A stretch of DNA of 64,000 bases from Haberlea rhodopensis (Eukaryota > Streptophyta > Magnoliopsida > Lamiales > Gesneriaceae), in NCBI GenBank assembly GCA_907163345.1, contig CAJQUN010000009.1, positions 4,030,001 through 4,094,000 of the forward strand, in the 5' to 3' direction. Within the stretch, counting starts at the first letter, position 1, and each line of letters begins with the position of its first letter. Positions 1 through 11,812 of this stretch are shown here, one piece after another. The notes below the pieces were generated by a model that was not told the origin of the DNA, did not search any database, and worked only from the letters and a program-made list of their open reading frames with translations. The position numbers were made by a program, and so were the translations under genes.

Positions 1-663
1 CTTGCCACCAATCATGCAATCATATCTTTTTTATGCATTGCAACTTATTTTAATAGGTTATGGTTTATCTTTATTTCATTGTCCAATAATCATTGTAAAT
101 CATCAATAAAATCTTTTTGTGTTTATGTACACAATCATGAAAGAGAAACCAATGCTTCAGATGTATGATTGATTTACAATTAGATAATGAAAAGAGCTAT
201 GGATATGATTGGTATTCGAAGCAGGAATCATCAGATTATCCATAAGGTAACAACATGAGAATTTGCAATCCCAATGGAATTTACGAAAAATCAAATCGAG
301 ATGCAGTTAATCTCCTACAAAGAAATCCAGGAGATAAGAGCAAGGTGTAAAGAGAATGGATTTACGAGGGAGTGTCCGTGAGTGGTTTGACTTTGGCTGC
401 CTGGCCTCAGTTTTACGACAGCACCAAGTTTTCAGGAGATTACAAAATTACCGGAATGGATTTACGAGGGAGTGTATGATTCATGTCAAAATAACCATAC
501 AATCGGAAGAGGATATGTTCTGAAGTTAAAATTCTTAACAGCAACTCCAGAAAATTACAGGAAAGGGCCTTCGTCCCAGCTTCCATTTCATCAAGCTGGA
601 AATGCCTAACTGGAAGGCAATGGACCAGATTAAGTCACCGCCCGAAGGAACAACATTAGTTTC
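1..663. other. Intergenic, no gene recognised
   Basis: No convincing coding region is seen. An 18-base direct repeat (GGATTTACGAGGGAGTGT) occurs near 359 and again near 458. The 3' part may be the internal end of a degraded retroelement, because an LTR-like sequence starts at 664, but no pol motif was recognised. Confidence 0.4.
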
Positions 664-2415
664 TGTAATGCCTCGAGATGACTTATACATGTGTAATATG
701 ATTATGGCGGAAGGAGGAAAGATTTGATGTGGATTCGGGTTCGGGTTGAACCAAGTGGGAAGAATGACATGTATGCAATATAATTGGCAATAATGAAGTG
801 ATGCTTATGTGTGTTAAAGCAAGTATAGTATGAATGGCATGAAATACGACCAAGTATATGGCATTACTAGACTTGTTAACATACATGTTTGATATGAGAA
901 GCATAGTAGAGGTGTTGAATGGTTGCTAGTTGATATATCAACTTAAACATAGAACTACATGTGTGGAATATGTAGACATGAGTTGGTATGCATTTAACTT
1001 GGATTTCACATGCATTTTAGTTCATCTTGGAGAATGGAGAGTATATATATAAGGATAACTCAGATTGAAAACACATAACACATCATATTTCACCTAAGAA
1101 TCTCTACACAAGCACATCTCAAAACCCTTACTTGCTCTTGCATCTTTTCTTGGATTTCACTTGGCAATCAAGATAGAAAGTTGAGGAGAGTGAATTCATA
1201 ACTTATTGGTAAGAATTTCATAACATATGATGTTTATATGTTGGTAGTTCATCTATGTGAAGATATGCCTTGTAATCTCTATGTCTTGATTAAAGATGAG
1301 ATGAAATTCAATGAAATAAGTTGTAGAAGTTATAGAAATGTGTTCTTATGTTGTTAAGTATTACTTGAAACAAGTTTTGATGGTATGTGGTGATGTAGAG
1401 AAGGAGAACCATAAAGATAAGCTCAAAATCACCATAGTATGGAATTTTTGTTATCGAACGATTGATTGATAGATGTACCGATCGATCGCTGAAACAGGGG
1501 AAATGTAAGGCGGTTCATGTAGTGATCGATCGCTGAAGGCGACCGATCGATCGCTCGAATGTCGTAGCTTTTGTATGAAATTCAGATTTAATACCGATCG
1601 ATCCCTAGCTTTGTACCGATCGATCGCTAGGGTAAGCGATCGATCGCAAGAACCAGAGTATGAAAATGTCGTATTTTCTTAGTAACGGTTTCATAGCATG
1701 GTTGATGATAGTACACATTGTTGGTATTTATGTAGCATCATCACAGGGGACGGGACAACGAGGCGGGTAAACATTGACGCCTGATTTCTATCTGTTGTGT
1801 CGCATAATAGGTACGTGTTGACGTACGAGTATTGATGTTATTGTGATATTGAGGTTGGCTTATATGATTGATGATATCACACATTCATGATGATATACAT
1901 GCATGTTGTTGAGAGTGATGCCACGATAGGTATGCTATTGTTGAGCATATGCTTTGGCATGAGAGGTATACTCCGTTTGAGTATATGCTTGGACTTTAAT
2001 AATGTGTGAGGACGAAAATATGGTTTGTGCTGCTAATATGAAGATGTGAGGAGGTTCAACTGACATATTGAGCTGAGGTAGGCAAATCATATTTGTCCCG
2101 TTATAACAGGGTGATAGATGATACATGCCATGACATATTTGCATTGATGATGCATGATACAGAACAATCACAGTTGATGGTTTGACGATAGTATTTTTTG
2201 TTTTATGTTGCTTATTGATATATCACTGAGATAGTTGTGCATATATACTCATGTTGTGTGATTGTTTCTGTAGGGACTCATAGATGTGGGAGGATGGGAT
2301 TGTGAGTTGAATTCCGCTGCGAGCTGAACCACTGCATATGAGTTGTACTTTTTGTTAGGTTGTTTTGCCTGTACATGTGGTGTAATTCTGTACGAATTTT
2401 GTAACTGTTGTAACA
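664..2415 (+). mobile_element. LTR-like block, related to the solo LTR at 2984-4449
   Basis: It starts TGTAATGCCTCGAGATGA and ends near TGTTGTAACA, so the ends have the TG...CA form. Order and spacing resemble 2984-4449: the same TGTAATG start, a TATA-like stretch (about 1045), GATCGATCG motifs, a GTACG motif in the middle, and a TAGGGAC motif near the end. No clear 5-bp target duplication was found and no primer-binding site follows the 3' end. It is probably an old solo LTR or a 3' LTR whose body has decayed. Boundaries are approximate. Confidence 0.42.
1456..1651. repeat. Cluster of GATCGATCGC palindromes
   Basis: About six copies of CGATCGATCGCT or close variants lie within 200 bp, several preceded by AC or GT. 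The core GATCGATC is a perfect palindrome. Single or clustered copies also occur in the solo LTR at 2984-4449 (near 3481) and in the minus-oriented LTR-like block at 52755-52915, so the motif goes with one LTR family. Confidence 0.7.
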
Positions 2416-2983
2416 ACCTGCTTAGCAAAACTCAAAATCAGTGTATGATTTTACCTAATTCCTACTAACATATGTATATCATTTGATACATAACGAATTA
2501 AGTAGCGAAGACCCCATAGTTTCCCTCTCACAGAAGATGATATTACAACTAGAAGAGCCCGTGGATTATGGGTTTGTCTCACTGAGATGGACCAAGTCGA
2601 GTATCCGTTCAAAATATTTCAGAAAACAACTAACATATTTGTTGGAACCGAAGGGGGGGGGGGGGAGGATGAGGTTCCTTGGCTACTTTAGCATTTTAAA
2701 ATGAATTTGCAAAAAGTCGAGTTTGCGCTGCGGAAGACTTGATGTCAATCGACAAATAAACTATATGAATAAATAAATAAATGCGTAAAGTAAATAAAAC
2801 AATAAAGAACATGAGAATTTGTTATAGAAGTTCGGGGATGAATCGCCTACGTCTCCACTTCCCGGCTAGAAAACGTTTAACCGAGGTTCCACTAGAACAA
2901 TTTTGATATTGGCCTTAAGGGCTCCAAGTTAGCCACAACACACTCTTCCCTAGTAAACAACTCTTCACGAGTAACACACTCTT

Positions 2984-4449
2984 TGTAATGTTCTAGATAC
3001 CATTATACATACTTTTATTTAGACCTTTATTATGTATGTATGGCATGATAGGATTAATAAAAGAAAGAAAAAAAAGGAAATGCATGAAACAAGTAACAAT
3101 GTGAACTTGGTTAGACTTAAAGGACTTGTATGCAATCAGTTGTTTTGAAAAGGAGTAAATGGCAAGTGGTGGTAGGGTCTATTTAAGAGCTGAGTAAAAT
3201 GAAGGGTTGGAATTACAAATCTATTGATATAAATCTCAAGTCTGAAGTAGATAACGATAAACAAATCAGGAAACCATTCTTCTCCAATTCTGAGATTCTT
3301 CAACAAGTTTGTCTTTAAAATCTGAATTCAAGGTTTAAGAAAATATTGGGGTAATTTACATCAAATTCTTGCTTTCTTGTTGTTGTATGTAGGAAGTTTT
3401 GTATGAGTTATAGTGATAAACTCTTTTGACTATCAACACTTGAATTTGATGTATGTGTTGTGTTGAATTAAGGAAAATACCGATCGATCGGTAAAGGCAG
3501 AACATGTGATTTTTATTTGTTTGTTCTTTTCAAGTTATTTATGGTGACATATAGGATATGGTACATATTTCTTTGATAATGAATAATGATATGATTCTTC
3601 TATAATGACATCCGTGTAGAGCCGTCACAAACTACTGGTGGACATCGAATAGGGTGAAAGATCGTGTTGGTGATTACTTTACCTTTTGTCTCAGGTACGT
3701 GGGACGTACGAACACTTGTGTTATCTTATTGTGATTATTATATGAAATGGAGTGAGTGAAGATTACCACATTGAGGCGTGTTTGTGTATTATTGTGCGGC
3801 ATGCCGTAATATAATATTTGGGGTTCTTATATGGAGTTGAAATGCAATATACATTGGCTACTCTTATGATGGGATCATAGTGAGCGTATTAGCAATGGTA
3901 TATGTGCTACCCATATAAGAATAAATATTATAAGCAGCCTGCAGATTTGAAGGGGGTATTCACTGGGATGAGTGGATTATTATGACATGTCAAGATATTT
4001 GCATAAGATATATCAATTGTAGAAATTATATTATGTTTGAGTCTGCTACAGGAACAACTAAAGGAATCGAGATACATATGAGATACATAGAGTTTTTATA
4101 ACTACTGTTTTGGTGATTTATTTGTACTATTCATTTATATATGTTGATTTTTCAAGTACAATGGTGTTCATGTATCTTTTGTGGGTTGTTCTGTAGGGAC
4201 ATTTTGGGCGAGGGAAGCCAGGATTGTGGGTCCTTTGCAGTACAAATGAAGATAGAGTAGTTGATTAGAAAAGAAAAAAAAAACATGTCTATTTTTTGCA
4301 TGTAATTAAATTATGGCATGTTATTTATGAATAAATAATAGTGATTCATAATCAACTTAACTCTAGAAGTACCAAATATAATTCATGATTTACATTATCT
4401 TATCTTATGTTTTAATGGTCACATCGCTAAGGCAGTGAGGGGCCTTACA
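2984..4449 (+). mobile_element. Solo LTR nested in the Copia 3' LTR
   Basis: The 1466-bp insert starts TGTAATGTTC and ends GCCTTACA, with TGTAA/TTACA inverted termini. It is flanked by a perfect 5-bp duplication CTCTT (2979-2983 and 4450-4454). The uninterrupted site is visible in the sister LTR near 8340. It contains a TATA-like TATTTAAG (about 3181) and one GATCGATCGG motif. It holds no coding region, so it is a solo LTR left by LTR-LTR recombination. Confidence 0.9.
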
Positions 4450-4874
4450 CTCTTCACGAGTCTTCTTGGCCTTATGAGCTCTAAGGATAGCCACACACAA
4501 ACTCTTCACGAGTCACCCACACTCTTCACGAGTCTTCTTGGCCTTAAGGGCTCCAAGGATAGTCACACACTTGCATGAACTTCACTTGTTGATGATTTAT
4601 ACAATTTTCAACTTGCGTCGGTGTTGGAGGACCTTACAATAAATCAATTAACACCTTCACGGTGTAACAACACGAAGAACACAAGAACAATGAATCACAA
4701 ACTCCAATACAACACAAATGTATGAAGTTTGTAATGCTAGATAGAATTTGATTGAACACAACTTTCTTGTAGCTTATACTCTTGTTTCTTGTCTTCAAAA
4801 TGCTCCAAAACATCCATATTTATAGTGTAGAAGGCCCCCAAGGCTCCTACTAGCTGTTGCTACACATAAGGCTT

Positions 4875-5230
4875 GAATCACTCGCCAATCGCCTCAGCCA
4901 TCGCCTCGGGCGAGCTCCATCGCCGCGCACAAACGGTCAAAAACTCCACTGATCGCCTCAGGCGATGTCCCGACCGCCTCAGGAAATCGATACCAAAAAT
5001 CAATGCCGTAGCTTTGGATGATCATAAATTTTCATCGCCTCAAACAAAATCCCCATCGCCTCAAATGTTCCAGGCATCGCCTCAGGCGATCTAGCCATCG
5101 CCTCAGGCGATCTCGCCATGCATGCGGTCCTCGGGGTCACTTCAGTTGATGTGCGTGGCGAAGTCTCCCTTGGCTGCCATCGTCCGGGGCGAGGATCACC
5201 ATCGACTGGGGCGATCCGCCCAAGTCCATG
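4875..5230. repeat. Cluster of ATCGCCTCAGGCGAT hairpin motifs (Copia 3' LTR)
   Basis: Several copies of ATCGCCTCAGGCGAT and half-copies (ATCGCCTCAAACG) occur here. Each full copy is a perfect inverted repeat (ATCGCC/GGCGAT) around a 3-base centre. The same cluster occurs at 8790-9070 and, in expanded form, at 52150-52470. Confidence 0.8.
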
Positions 5231-5487
5231 CAATTTTGATCTTCTTCAAACAAACACTTTTCAACCATCTTAATCTCAACTTTTGGGAACCATCAAAGTT
5301 GTAGATTATCCTCTTAGCTACGCATGGACACCAAAATCAACGAACATCGAATATTGTTACCATCTCATCCTGTACACTAAGTAGACACATTAGTATAACA
5401 AACACAAGTTTTGTTGATCATCAAAACTCATAAATAATTCGGAGATAAATTAAGCATTAAACTCAACAATGCGTTTAAGGCTCAACA

Positions 5488-6349
5488 ATCTCCCACTTTT
5501 TGATGATCACAAAACTTGATAAACTTGAATATGTAATATGCATGAAATATGAGTAAACAAGACTCCACCTTATAAATTGCATAGCACATACAAGTTTTAC
5601 CAATTAAAGCATAAAAAGCTCTCCCCCTCAATCCATGCATAACTCTCCCCCTCAAACAATGAATGAATAAAGCTTCAAGTTTATCACAAAATTTTATCTC
5701 CCCCATTTTGTGATAATCAAAAAGCACAAAGTTCAAATAAACATAACATAAATTATATGTTGACACATAGCCATATTCTAACAATTAGCACATGTTCCTC
5801 AACAGGCATATAATAGCCATAACAAGCATAAGATTTAAATCATTTAGAGGAAGACCAACTTGCGTTTAAGGCAATCAACAATGAATTCTAAAAGTGCAAA
5901 GTGTGCATATGTTCTACCAAGAGTTCATGCACTCATGCCTAAAAGACATTAAATTTCTCAATGCATTATTATAAACACTTGATAAGTTAATGAGAGAAAA
6001 ATCATTGAGTCCATAGAAACAAAGAAAATCATATGAAAATCTTAAGTCATTTTTGTATGAACCTAGATTGAGCATCTAAACAATCGAAGCATGCTTAATC
6101 ACAATTAATTATATTGCACATTTTATATTCAAAGGATTCATGGCACATCAAGATATTTACCATAAAGAGATAAGCATAAATCATGCATCAAAACAATTTA
6201 AATGTGCATATGCTAAGGGGAAATGCATTTTACTATCAATGAATGTTGAGCTTCATTATTTATTGATCACAATTAATTTGTGCCAATGAAATTTTGAATT
6301 GCTCTTTTAAATGCACAAAATAAATTTACCTTTGATGATATGAGTGAGT
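5488..6349 (-). other. Non-coding internal part of the gag-only Copia
   Basis: On the minus strand a purine-rich tract (complement of 5488-5501) directly abuts the 3' LTR and fits a polypurine tract for plus-strand priming. The remaining 850 bp downstream of gag is AT-rich and has no long reading frame. In an autonomous Copia element pol would lie here, and no trace of it was seen. Confidence 0.65.
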
Positions 6350-8008
6350 TCATATCATTTGTCCTTTACCTCGTGCTTCCTCTATTGTGGTGCATTTGAT
6401 GGTTTCCTCCCTTGAGGTGCTAGTTCTTTCATCATCTCTCCCTTTGTTGTTCCTACAAAACAAATTTTTGATTGGAGGATCTTTGGTACCCATTTGATTT
6501 TTGGGTCCTTGCGGGTTAGCTTTCATCGATGCCTTTGGAATCCATTTCCACCACTTGTTTGGTTGGTATTGGTTTTTAGCAAATCTACATTTATTCTTAA
6601 CATGACCAACCTTGCAACAATAGGTGAGAGTAGGGGAATTATGCTTAGCTTTAGCCAACAAGCTTGAAAAAGTTTTAGATTTGCTTGAAAAGCCTAGTCC
6701 GGCTTTGTCAAAGCTACAACGTTGCAAGCCAAGCAATTCATTCATCTTTAAACAACTATCACTAAACTTGGCAAAAGACGTCTTTAAATCATGCACTTGA
6801 TTTTTCAAAGTAATATTTTCTTCTTCCTTCTTAGCCAAGTCTAGCTTAAGCAATTTATTGCTCTTCTTGGTTCTACCAAGACAATCAATGAGTTCATTAT
6901 ATGCATTAAATAATTCATCATAAGAAGATACCTCATCATTATCCTCTTCATCTTCATCATCAAGAGCCATTAGACAAAGATTCGCTACTTCTTCTTCATC
7001 GGAGTCACTATCACTCCATGTGGCCATAAGATCTTTCTTCTTCCCTTTATCCTCATTCTTCTTCCTAGGACATTCATTAGCATAATGACATTTATATTGA
7101 CAATTATAACATGTTACCTCTTGTTTAGAATCATGTTTGGTAGCACCGGAGGTCTTTGGCTTGTTGTATTTGTTGTAGAATTTCTTGAACTTTCTTGTGA
7201 ACAAGATCATTTTTTTCATCATCTTCATCATCGGAATGATCTTTCCTCCCGACCAAGGCTATCCCATTTCTTATGGATCAATCATCCTCCTTTATTCCCT
7301 TCCGGGTTGACACTTCAAGCTAATGGGTCACCAATGTTCCATGGAGTTCATCAATATCATATGAAGCACTATCTCCTTTGTTGGATTCGATGATGGCCGT
7401 CCTCTTGGCATCCCATTCTTGTGGTAAGGCTCTAAGTGCTCTTCTCTATATTTGCTTTGGAGGATACTTCTCTCCAAGTTGGGCAAGCTCATTGATGATT
7501 TGAGTGAGCCTTCTAAACATTGAATCAATGTTTTCTCCGGACTCCATCTCAAAGGTTTCATACTTGAGTTGCAATAGATCAATCTTGTCTCCTTCACTTG
7601 ATTGGTGCCCTCATGACAAATTTGCAATTTGTCCCAAATTTCCTTTGCGGTTGAGCAAATCGAGATTCGGTTGTACTCCTTCATATCTAAAGCACAATGC
7701 AAAATATTAATAGCTTTAGCGTTTTGAGAAATTAAAATCATATCCGCTCTTGTAAAATCGTCCATTTCTTTGGGAAAACTTATTCCACCAACTTCCTTTA
7801 AAGGAATATGTGGACCTTTTATAATAATCTTCCATAGGTCATAATCTACGGATTGGATGTATAGAGAAATTCTATTTTTCCAATATCCGTAGTTATCTCC
7901 CGTGAAGAGCGGATGGCGATTGGTCGATTGAGCTTGAGCAAATTCATTTGCTAGATTAGCCATAGAAAATTTTGATTTAAAACAAAAATCAAATGGCTCT
8001 GATACCAC
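6350..8008 (-). pseudogene. Copia gag remnant with zinc knuckle, frame-broken
   Basis: The minus-strand piece 8008-7328 contains MANLANEFAQAQ followed by a GDNYGYWK motif, typical of the N-terminal part of plant Copia gag (DUF4219/UBN2 type). The likely start Met is near 7963; upstream the frame runs into the primer-binding site. The piece 7231-6350 carries a CCHC zinc knuckle (CYNCQYKCHYANEC), an acidic Asp/Glu-rich stretch, a coiled-coil-like segment and a second knuckle that lacks its first Cys (YCCKVGHVKNKC). Frame breaks lie roughly between 7231 and 7550. Gag would form the particle and bind RNA; this copy cannot make a full protein. Confidence 0.8.
7995..8007 (-). other. Primer-binding site (initiator tRNA-Met) of the gag-only Copia
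   Basis: The reverse complement reads TGGTATCAGAGCC, the usual plant tRNA-iMet complement, and is separated by two bases from the 5' LTR end at 8010. It fixes the element's orientation as minus. Confidence 0.9.
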
Positions 8009-8009
8009 T

Positions 8010-9338
8010 TGTTGGAACCAAAAGGGGGGGGGGGGTGAGGTTCCTTGGCTACTTTAGCGTTTTAAAATGAATTTGCAAAAAAGTCGAGTTTGCGCTGCGG
8101 AAGACTTGATGTCAATCGACAAATAAACAATATGAATAAATAAATAAATGCGTAAAGTAAATAAAAAAATAAAGAACACGAGAATTTGTTATAGAAGTTC
8201 GGCGATGAATCGCCTACGTCTCCTCTTCCCGGTTAGAAAACGTTTAACCGAGGTTCCACTAGAACAATTTTGATCTTGGCCTTAAGGGCTCCAAGTTAGC
8301 CACAACACACTCTTCCCGAGTAAACAACTCTTCACGAGTAACACACTCTTCACGAGTCTTCTTGGCCTTAAGAGCTCCAAGGATAGCCACACACAAACTT
8401 TTCACGAGTCACCCATACTCTTCACGAGTCTTCTTGGCCTTAAGGGCTCCAAGGATAGCCACACACTTACACCAACATCACTTGTTGATGACTTATACAA
8501 TTTCCAACTTGCGTCGGTGTTGGAGGACCTTACAATAAATCAATTAACACCTCCACGGTGTAACAACACGAAGAACACAAGAACTCTCAAACAAGAAATG
8601 AATCACAAACTCCAATACAACACAAATATATGAAGTTGGTAATGTTAGATAGAATTTGATTGAACACAACTTTCTTGTAGTTTATATTCTTGTTTCTTGT
8701 CTTCAAAATGCTCCAAAACATCCATATTTATAGTGTAGAAGGCCCCAAGGCTCCTACTAGCCGTTGCTACACATAAGGCTTGAATCACTCGCCAATCTCC
8801 TCAGCCATCGCCTCGGGCGATCTCCATCGCCGCGCACAAATGGTCAAAAACTCCACTGATCGCCTCAGGCGATCGATACCAAAAATCAATGCCATAGCTT
8901 TGGATGATCATAAATTTTCATCGCCTCAAACGAAGTCCCCATCGCCTCAAACGTTTTAGGCATCGCCTCAGGCGATCTCGCCATGCATGCGGTCCTCGAC
9001 GTCGCTTCAGTTGATGTGCGTGGCGAAGTCTCCCTTGGGGCGATGATCACCATCGCCTGGGGCGATCCGCCAAAGTCCTTGCAATTTTGATCTTCTTCAA
9101 ACAAACACTTTTCAACCATCTTAATCTCAACTTGTGGGAACCATCAAAGTTGTAGTTTATCCTCTTAGCTACACATGGACACCAAAATCAACGAACATCA
9201 ATTATTGTTATCATCTTATCCTGTACACTAAGTAGACGCATTAGTATAAAAAATATAAGTTTTGTTGATCATCAAAACTCATAAATAATTCGGAGATAAA
9301 TTAAGCATTAAACTCAACAATGCGTTTAATGCTCAACA
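8010..9338 (-). repeat. 5' LTR of gag-only Copia
   Basis: This 1329-bp LTR begins TGTTGGAACC with a poly-G run, ends GCTCAACA, and is uninterrupted. It carries repeated CTCTTCACGAG / CTTCTTGGCCTTAAG(A/G)GCTCC motifs at 8330-8460 and the ATCGCCTCAGGCGAT cluster at 8790-9070. Confidence 0.88.
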
Positions 9339-9343
9339 ATATC

Positions 9344-11214
9344 CTTCATGGTAAACTACATGAGTAACCATACCACAAAATTTGTCGAGAAAATCTTCGA
9401 AAAGAAAAGGCAAGTATTGTGGGTTAACAAGATTCCGGCAACCAAAGAAACATGCCGGAAGTTCTGTAACATGGCTCGCTTTGGAAGATGACAGAACCAC
9501 ATATGCCCAAGCTGCCCAGAGTAAAAAGATCCACTGTTCGGGAATAAATTCCATGTCAAAAGGGACCAAAGAAAAGAGGACAAAGAGAGGCCAGCAAACC
9601 GTGGAAGATTCTCATGCGGACCGCAAAAGCTAAATTTCGAAGAACCACAGGGAGACAATAGTCATGTGACTCCTACAATGACCACTACCATTATCAAAAG
9701 AAACCAAAAAGGTAGGACCACCACTTCTGCCAAAAGTAGAAGAGACCACGAGCTATCAGACAATAACGAAGATGCGTGCAATGATGTTTGATGATAGGCA
9801 AGAATTGAAGTCCGGATTTCAAATCAGAGGCTGAAGGAAGCAGAAGGCATCGACCATTCCCCTCTGTTTTCTTACAAAATAAATCTTGTAGTCTCCAAAT
9901 TGTAATAATTTCAACTTTCATAGCTTGATAATAATTTCTATCTTTGTAATATTTATGTTATCTCAATTCAGTTTGTTATTGTGTTTCGAGTCAAGCCTCA
10001 TTATATGAGATGCTAAACTAGTTCGTCTCCTCCAATAAGGAGATGTATTAATGTAATAAATATTATAATATTTCCAAAATTAAAAGCGGTTGTTGCCCAT
10101 CTAACTTCCAGATTTCTTTAAATTTTTTATATATCTGGTCATACTATACGCCCTAAGGTAGGAAACAACTAGGGTTGAGTTGCCTACTGTTGAAGGCCCC
10201 ATTGTAGAACCATCAGTTGTGATTGTGTGGTTGATGGTGAGGAGCCATCGTAAAACCTGATGGGATACCCGATTGAAGTTTAGTCAAAAAGGTATATACC
10301 AGTTTGTCAAAAAATTATTGTAATGCGGAAGCATGATGAGCCTATTATAATCTTGAAATATGAGATGTTTATTAGCAAAAATAGGGTTTTGGGGGTTTGT
10401 GCAAGGTTACTAAAGTTATCAGGGCGTTTTTTTGCAATTAAAGAAAGGGTTTTCATGTCATTTGAATTAGCTAAAGAGTTGAAATAAAAAAAAAGGAGTG
10501 AATAGTGAGTTTAAACAAAGTATCTTTGATATAGGGAGCAATATTAAAATAATGTTTGAGCTTGGTAACGGGATTTTAAATGAATTTCCCATAAAAAAAC
10601 AAGTTAAAAATGAAAAAAAAAATCTATCATCATATCTTTCGTGTGTTGCAACATCTAATTATCTTACAAAGAAAATATCAATCTATATTGAGAAGAAAAT
10701 CGTATCACAAATATTATAAACAAGACATTCAAAATATTGAATGATATGACATGACACTCTGAAAACGCATGAAATAAACGTTTCTTCGATAATTTTCTTT
10801 CATCAACCATCATTAACGCGATTTCTACCCAATTTTTTCAACAGAACATAGTACGATTATAGAAAATTAGAGGGGTTTACTTCAGATTCTTTTTTCGCCT
10901 ATAACCACTCAAAACAACTAAAATATCTCTGTCCTTATCAATATTTTTGAATTTGTACAAAAATAGAGGAAATATTAAGTTTATATTTTAGAAATAATTA
11001 ATCAGTTTAAAGAATTCCTATCTAAATATAAAATTTTATCAAGTTAAAAATATATATACGCAAGCGAATAACTACATGGGTGCATGGCTAGAAAGTAGGT
11101 GAAGGTTGGATTATTTTATCAAATATATTTCTTATAAAAAATTGAAGGTATGAATTTTTTTAATGAAAAGATTAATATAATTTCCTAATTTATGAAATCA
11201 TATGGAAATAAGAT
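9344..11214. other. Intergenic, unclassified
   Basis: 9356-9921 has overlapping open frames on the minus strand without recognisable domains. It may be part of an unidentified repeat. From about 9940 to 11200 the DNA is AT-rich with no supported gene. Small frames here (for example 10498-10719) lack an ATG and look random. Confidence 0.35.
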
Positions 11215-11530
11215 ATTCGAGCTGAAGTATGTGCAGCTTATATAAAAGAGAAGATGCAAGAAAACCTCTTACGTTTGTTTGGTCATGTTCGACGTATGCC
11301 CAACAGTGCACCTGTGTGTCGAGTGGAGTCCATGGATTAACGCCAGTTCATTAAATGTGTCCGAAGAAGATATGGTTCGAAATTATACGCAAAGACTTAG
11401 AGTGTAAGGGGATTACAGAAGATATATTGACCGATAGAAGCGTTTGAAGAAGACTGACGCATGTGTCCGAACCGATTTGATTATCTCTATTGTTTATATA
11501 GCCTATCTCAATTCATTGAACTTAAATGTT
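11215..11530 (+). pseudogene. LINE reverse-transcriptase C-terminal relic
   Basis: The plus-strand frame at 11233-11340 reads AAYIKEKMQENLLRLFGHVR and then RRMP. This is the region after the polymerase core in plant L1-type LINE reverse transcriptases (the conserved RLRWFGHVxRRP block), here with Trp changed to Leu. Downstream sequence to about 11520 continues the resemblance but has stops. It is a short dead fragment upstream of the first ankyrin gene. Confidence 0.6.
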
Positions 11531-11680
11531 TAGTTGTCAGTTGATGATTATGAAAACCGGAGGCGTTTATTTAAAATTCGCCCTATGCATTTATGTTAAC
11601 TGGACAACGGAAAAATAATACCTCTGAATTTATTTTATATATTTCATCGTTGACATAGGACGACATGCCTTGGGGCTGAG

Positions 11681-11688
11681 TATAAATA
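11681..11688 (+). promoter_or_regulatory. Probable TATA box of the first ankyrin-PGG gene
   Basis: TATAAATA lies 125 bp before the ATG at 11813. From about 11708 the 5' leader is conserved with the paralog near 22035-22140, which fits transcription starting around 11710. Confidence 0.45.
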
Positions 11689-11812
11689 TGATTACTCCAT
11701 AGATAACTTGAGTACCCCTGATCGCATTGCATACACAACCCATTTTACTTTTTCACACAATTCCCAGTTTCCGTTTCCCTCATCGACAATTCTTGCTCGC
11801 CATTTTCATAAT

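Larger units (their letters stand above)
2640..5487 (-). repeat. 3' LTR of gag-only Copia, split by a nested solo LTR
   Basis: It matches 8010-9338 over its whole length once the 1466-bp insert at 2984-4449 is removed. It starts with a poly-G run (about 2653-2665) close to the terminus, also present in the other LTR. It has an extra short stretch near 4965-4985, where the CGCCTCAGG motif has been duplicated. Confidence 0.85.
2640..9338 (-). mobile_element. Gag-only Copia-type LTR retrotransposon
   Basis: Both LTRs are present in minus orientation: 3' LTR 2640-5487 and 5' LTR 8010-9338. The start is TGTTGGAACC and the end CTCAACA on the plus strand. A primer-binding site complementary to initiator tRNA-Met lies just inside the 5' LTR, and a purine-rich tract on the minus strand lies just inside the 3' LTR. 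The flanks ATATT (2635-2639) and ATATC (9339-9343) are a probable target duplication with one change. The internal region is only about 2.5 kb and holds gag remains but no protease, integrase or reverse transcriptase. It therefore needed another element's enzymes, or lost its own. A solo LTR of the same family is at 51403-52642. Confidence 0.85.

Noticed and set aside
9356..9921. Minus-strand frames with hydrophobic stretches as a membrane protein gene
   Set aside because: Frames overlap on both strands, no domain is recognisable, and the DNA directly adjoins a transposon.
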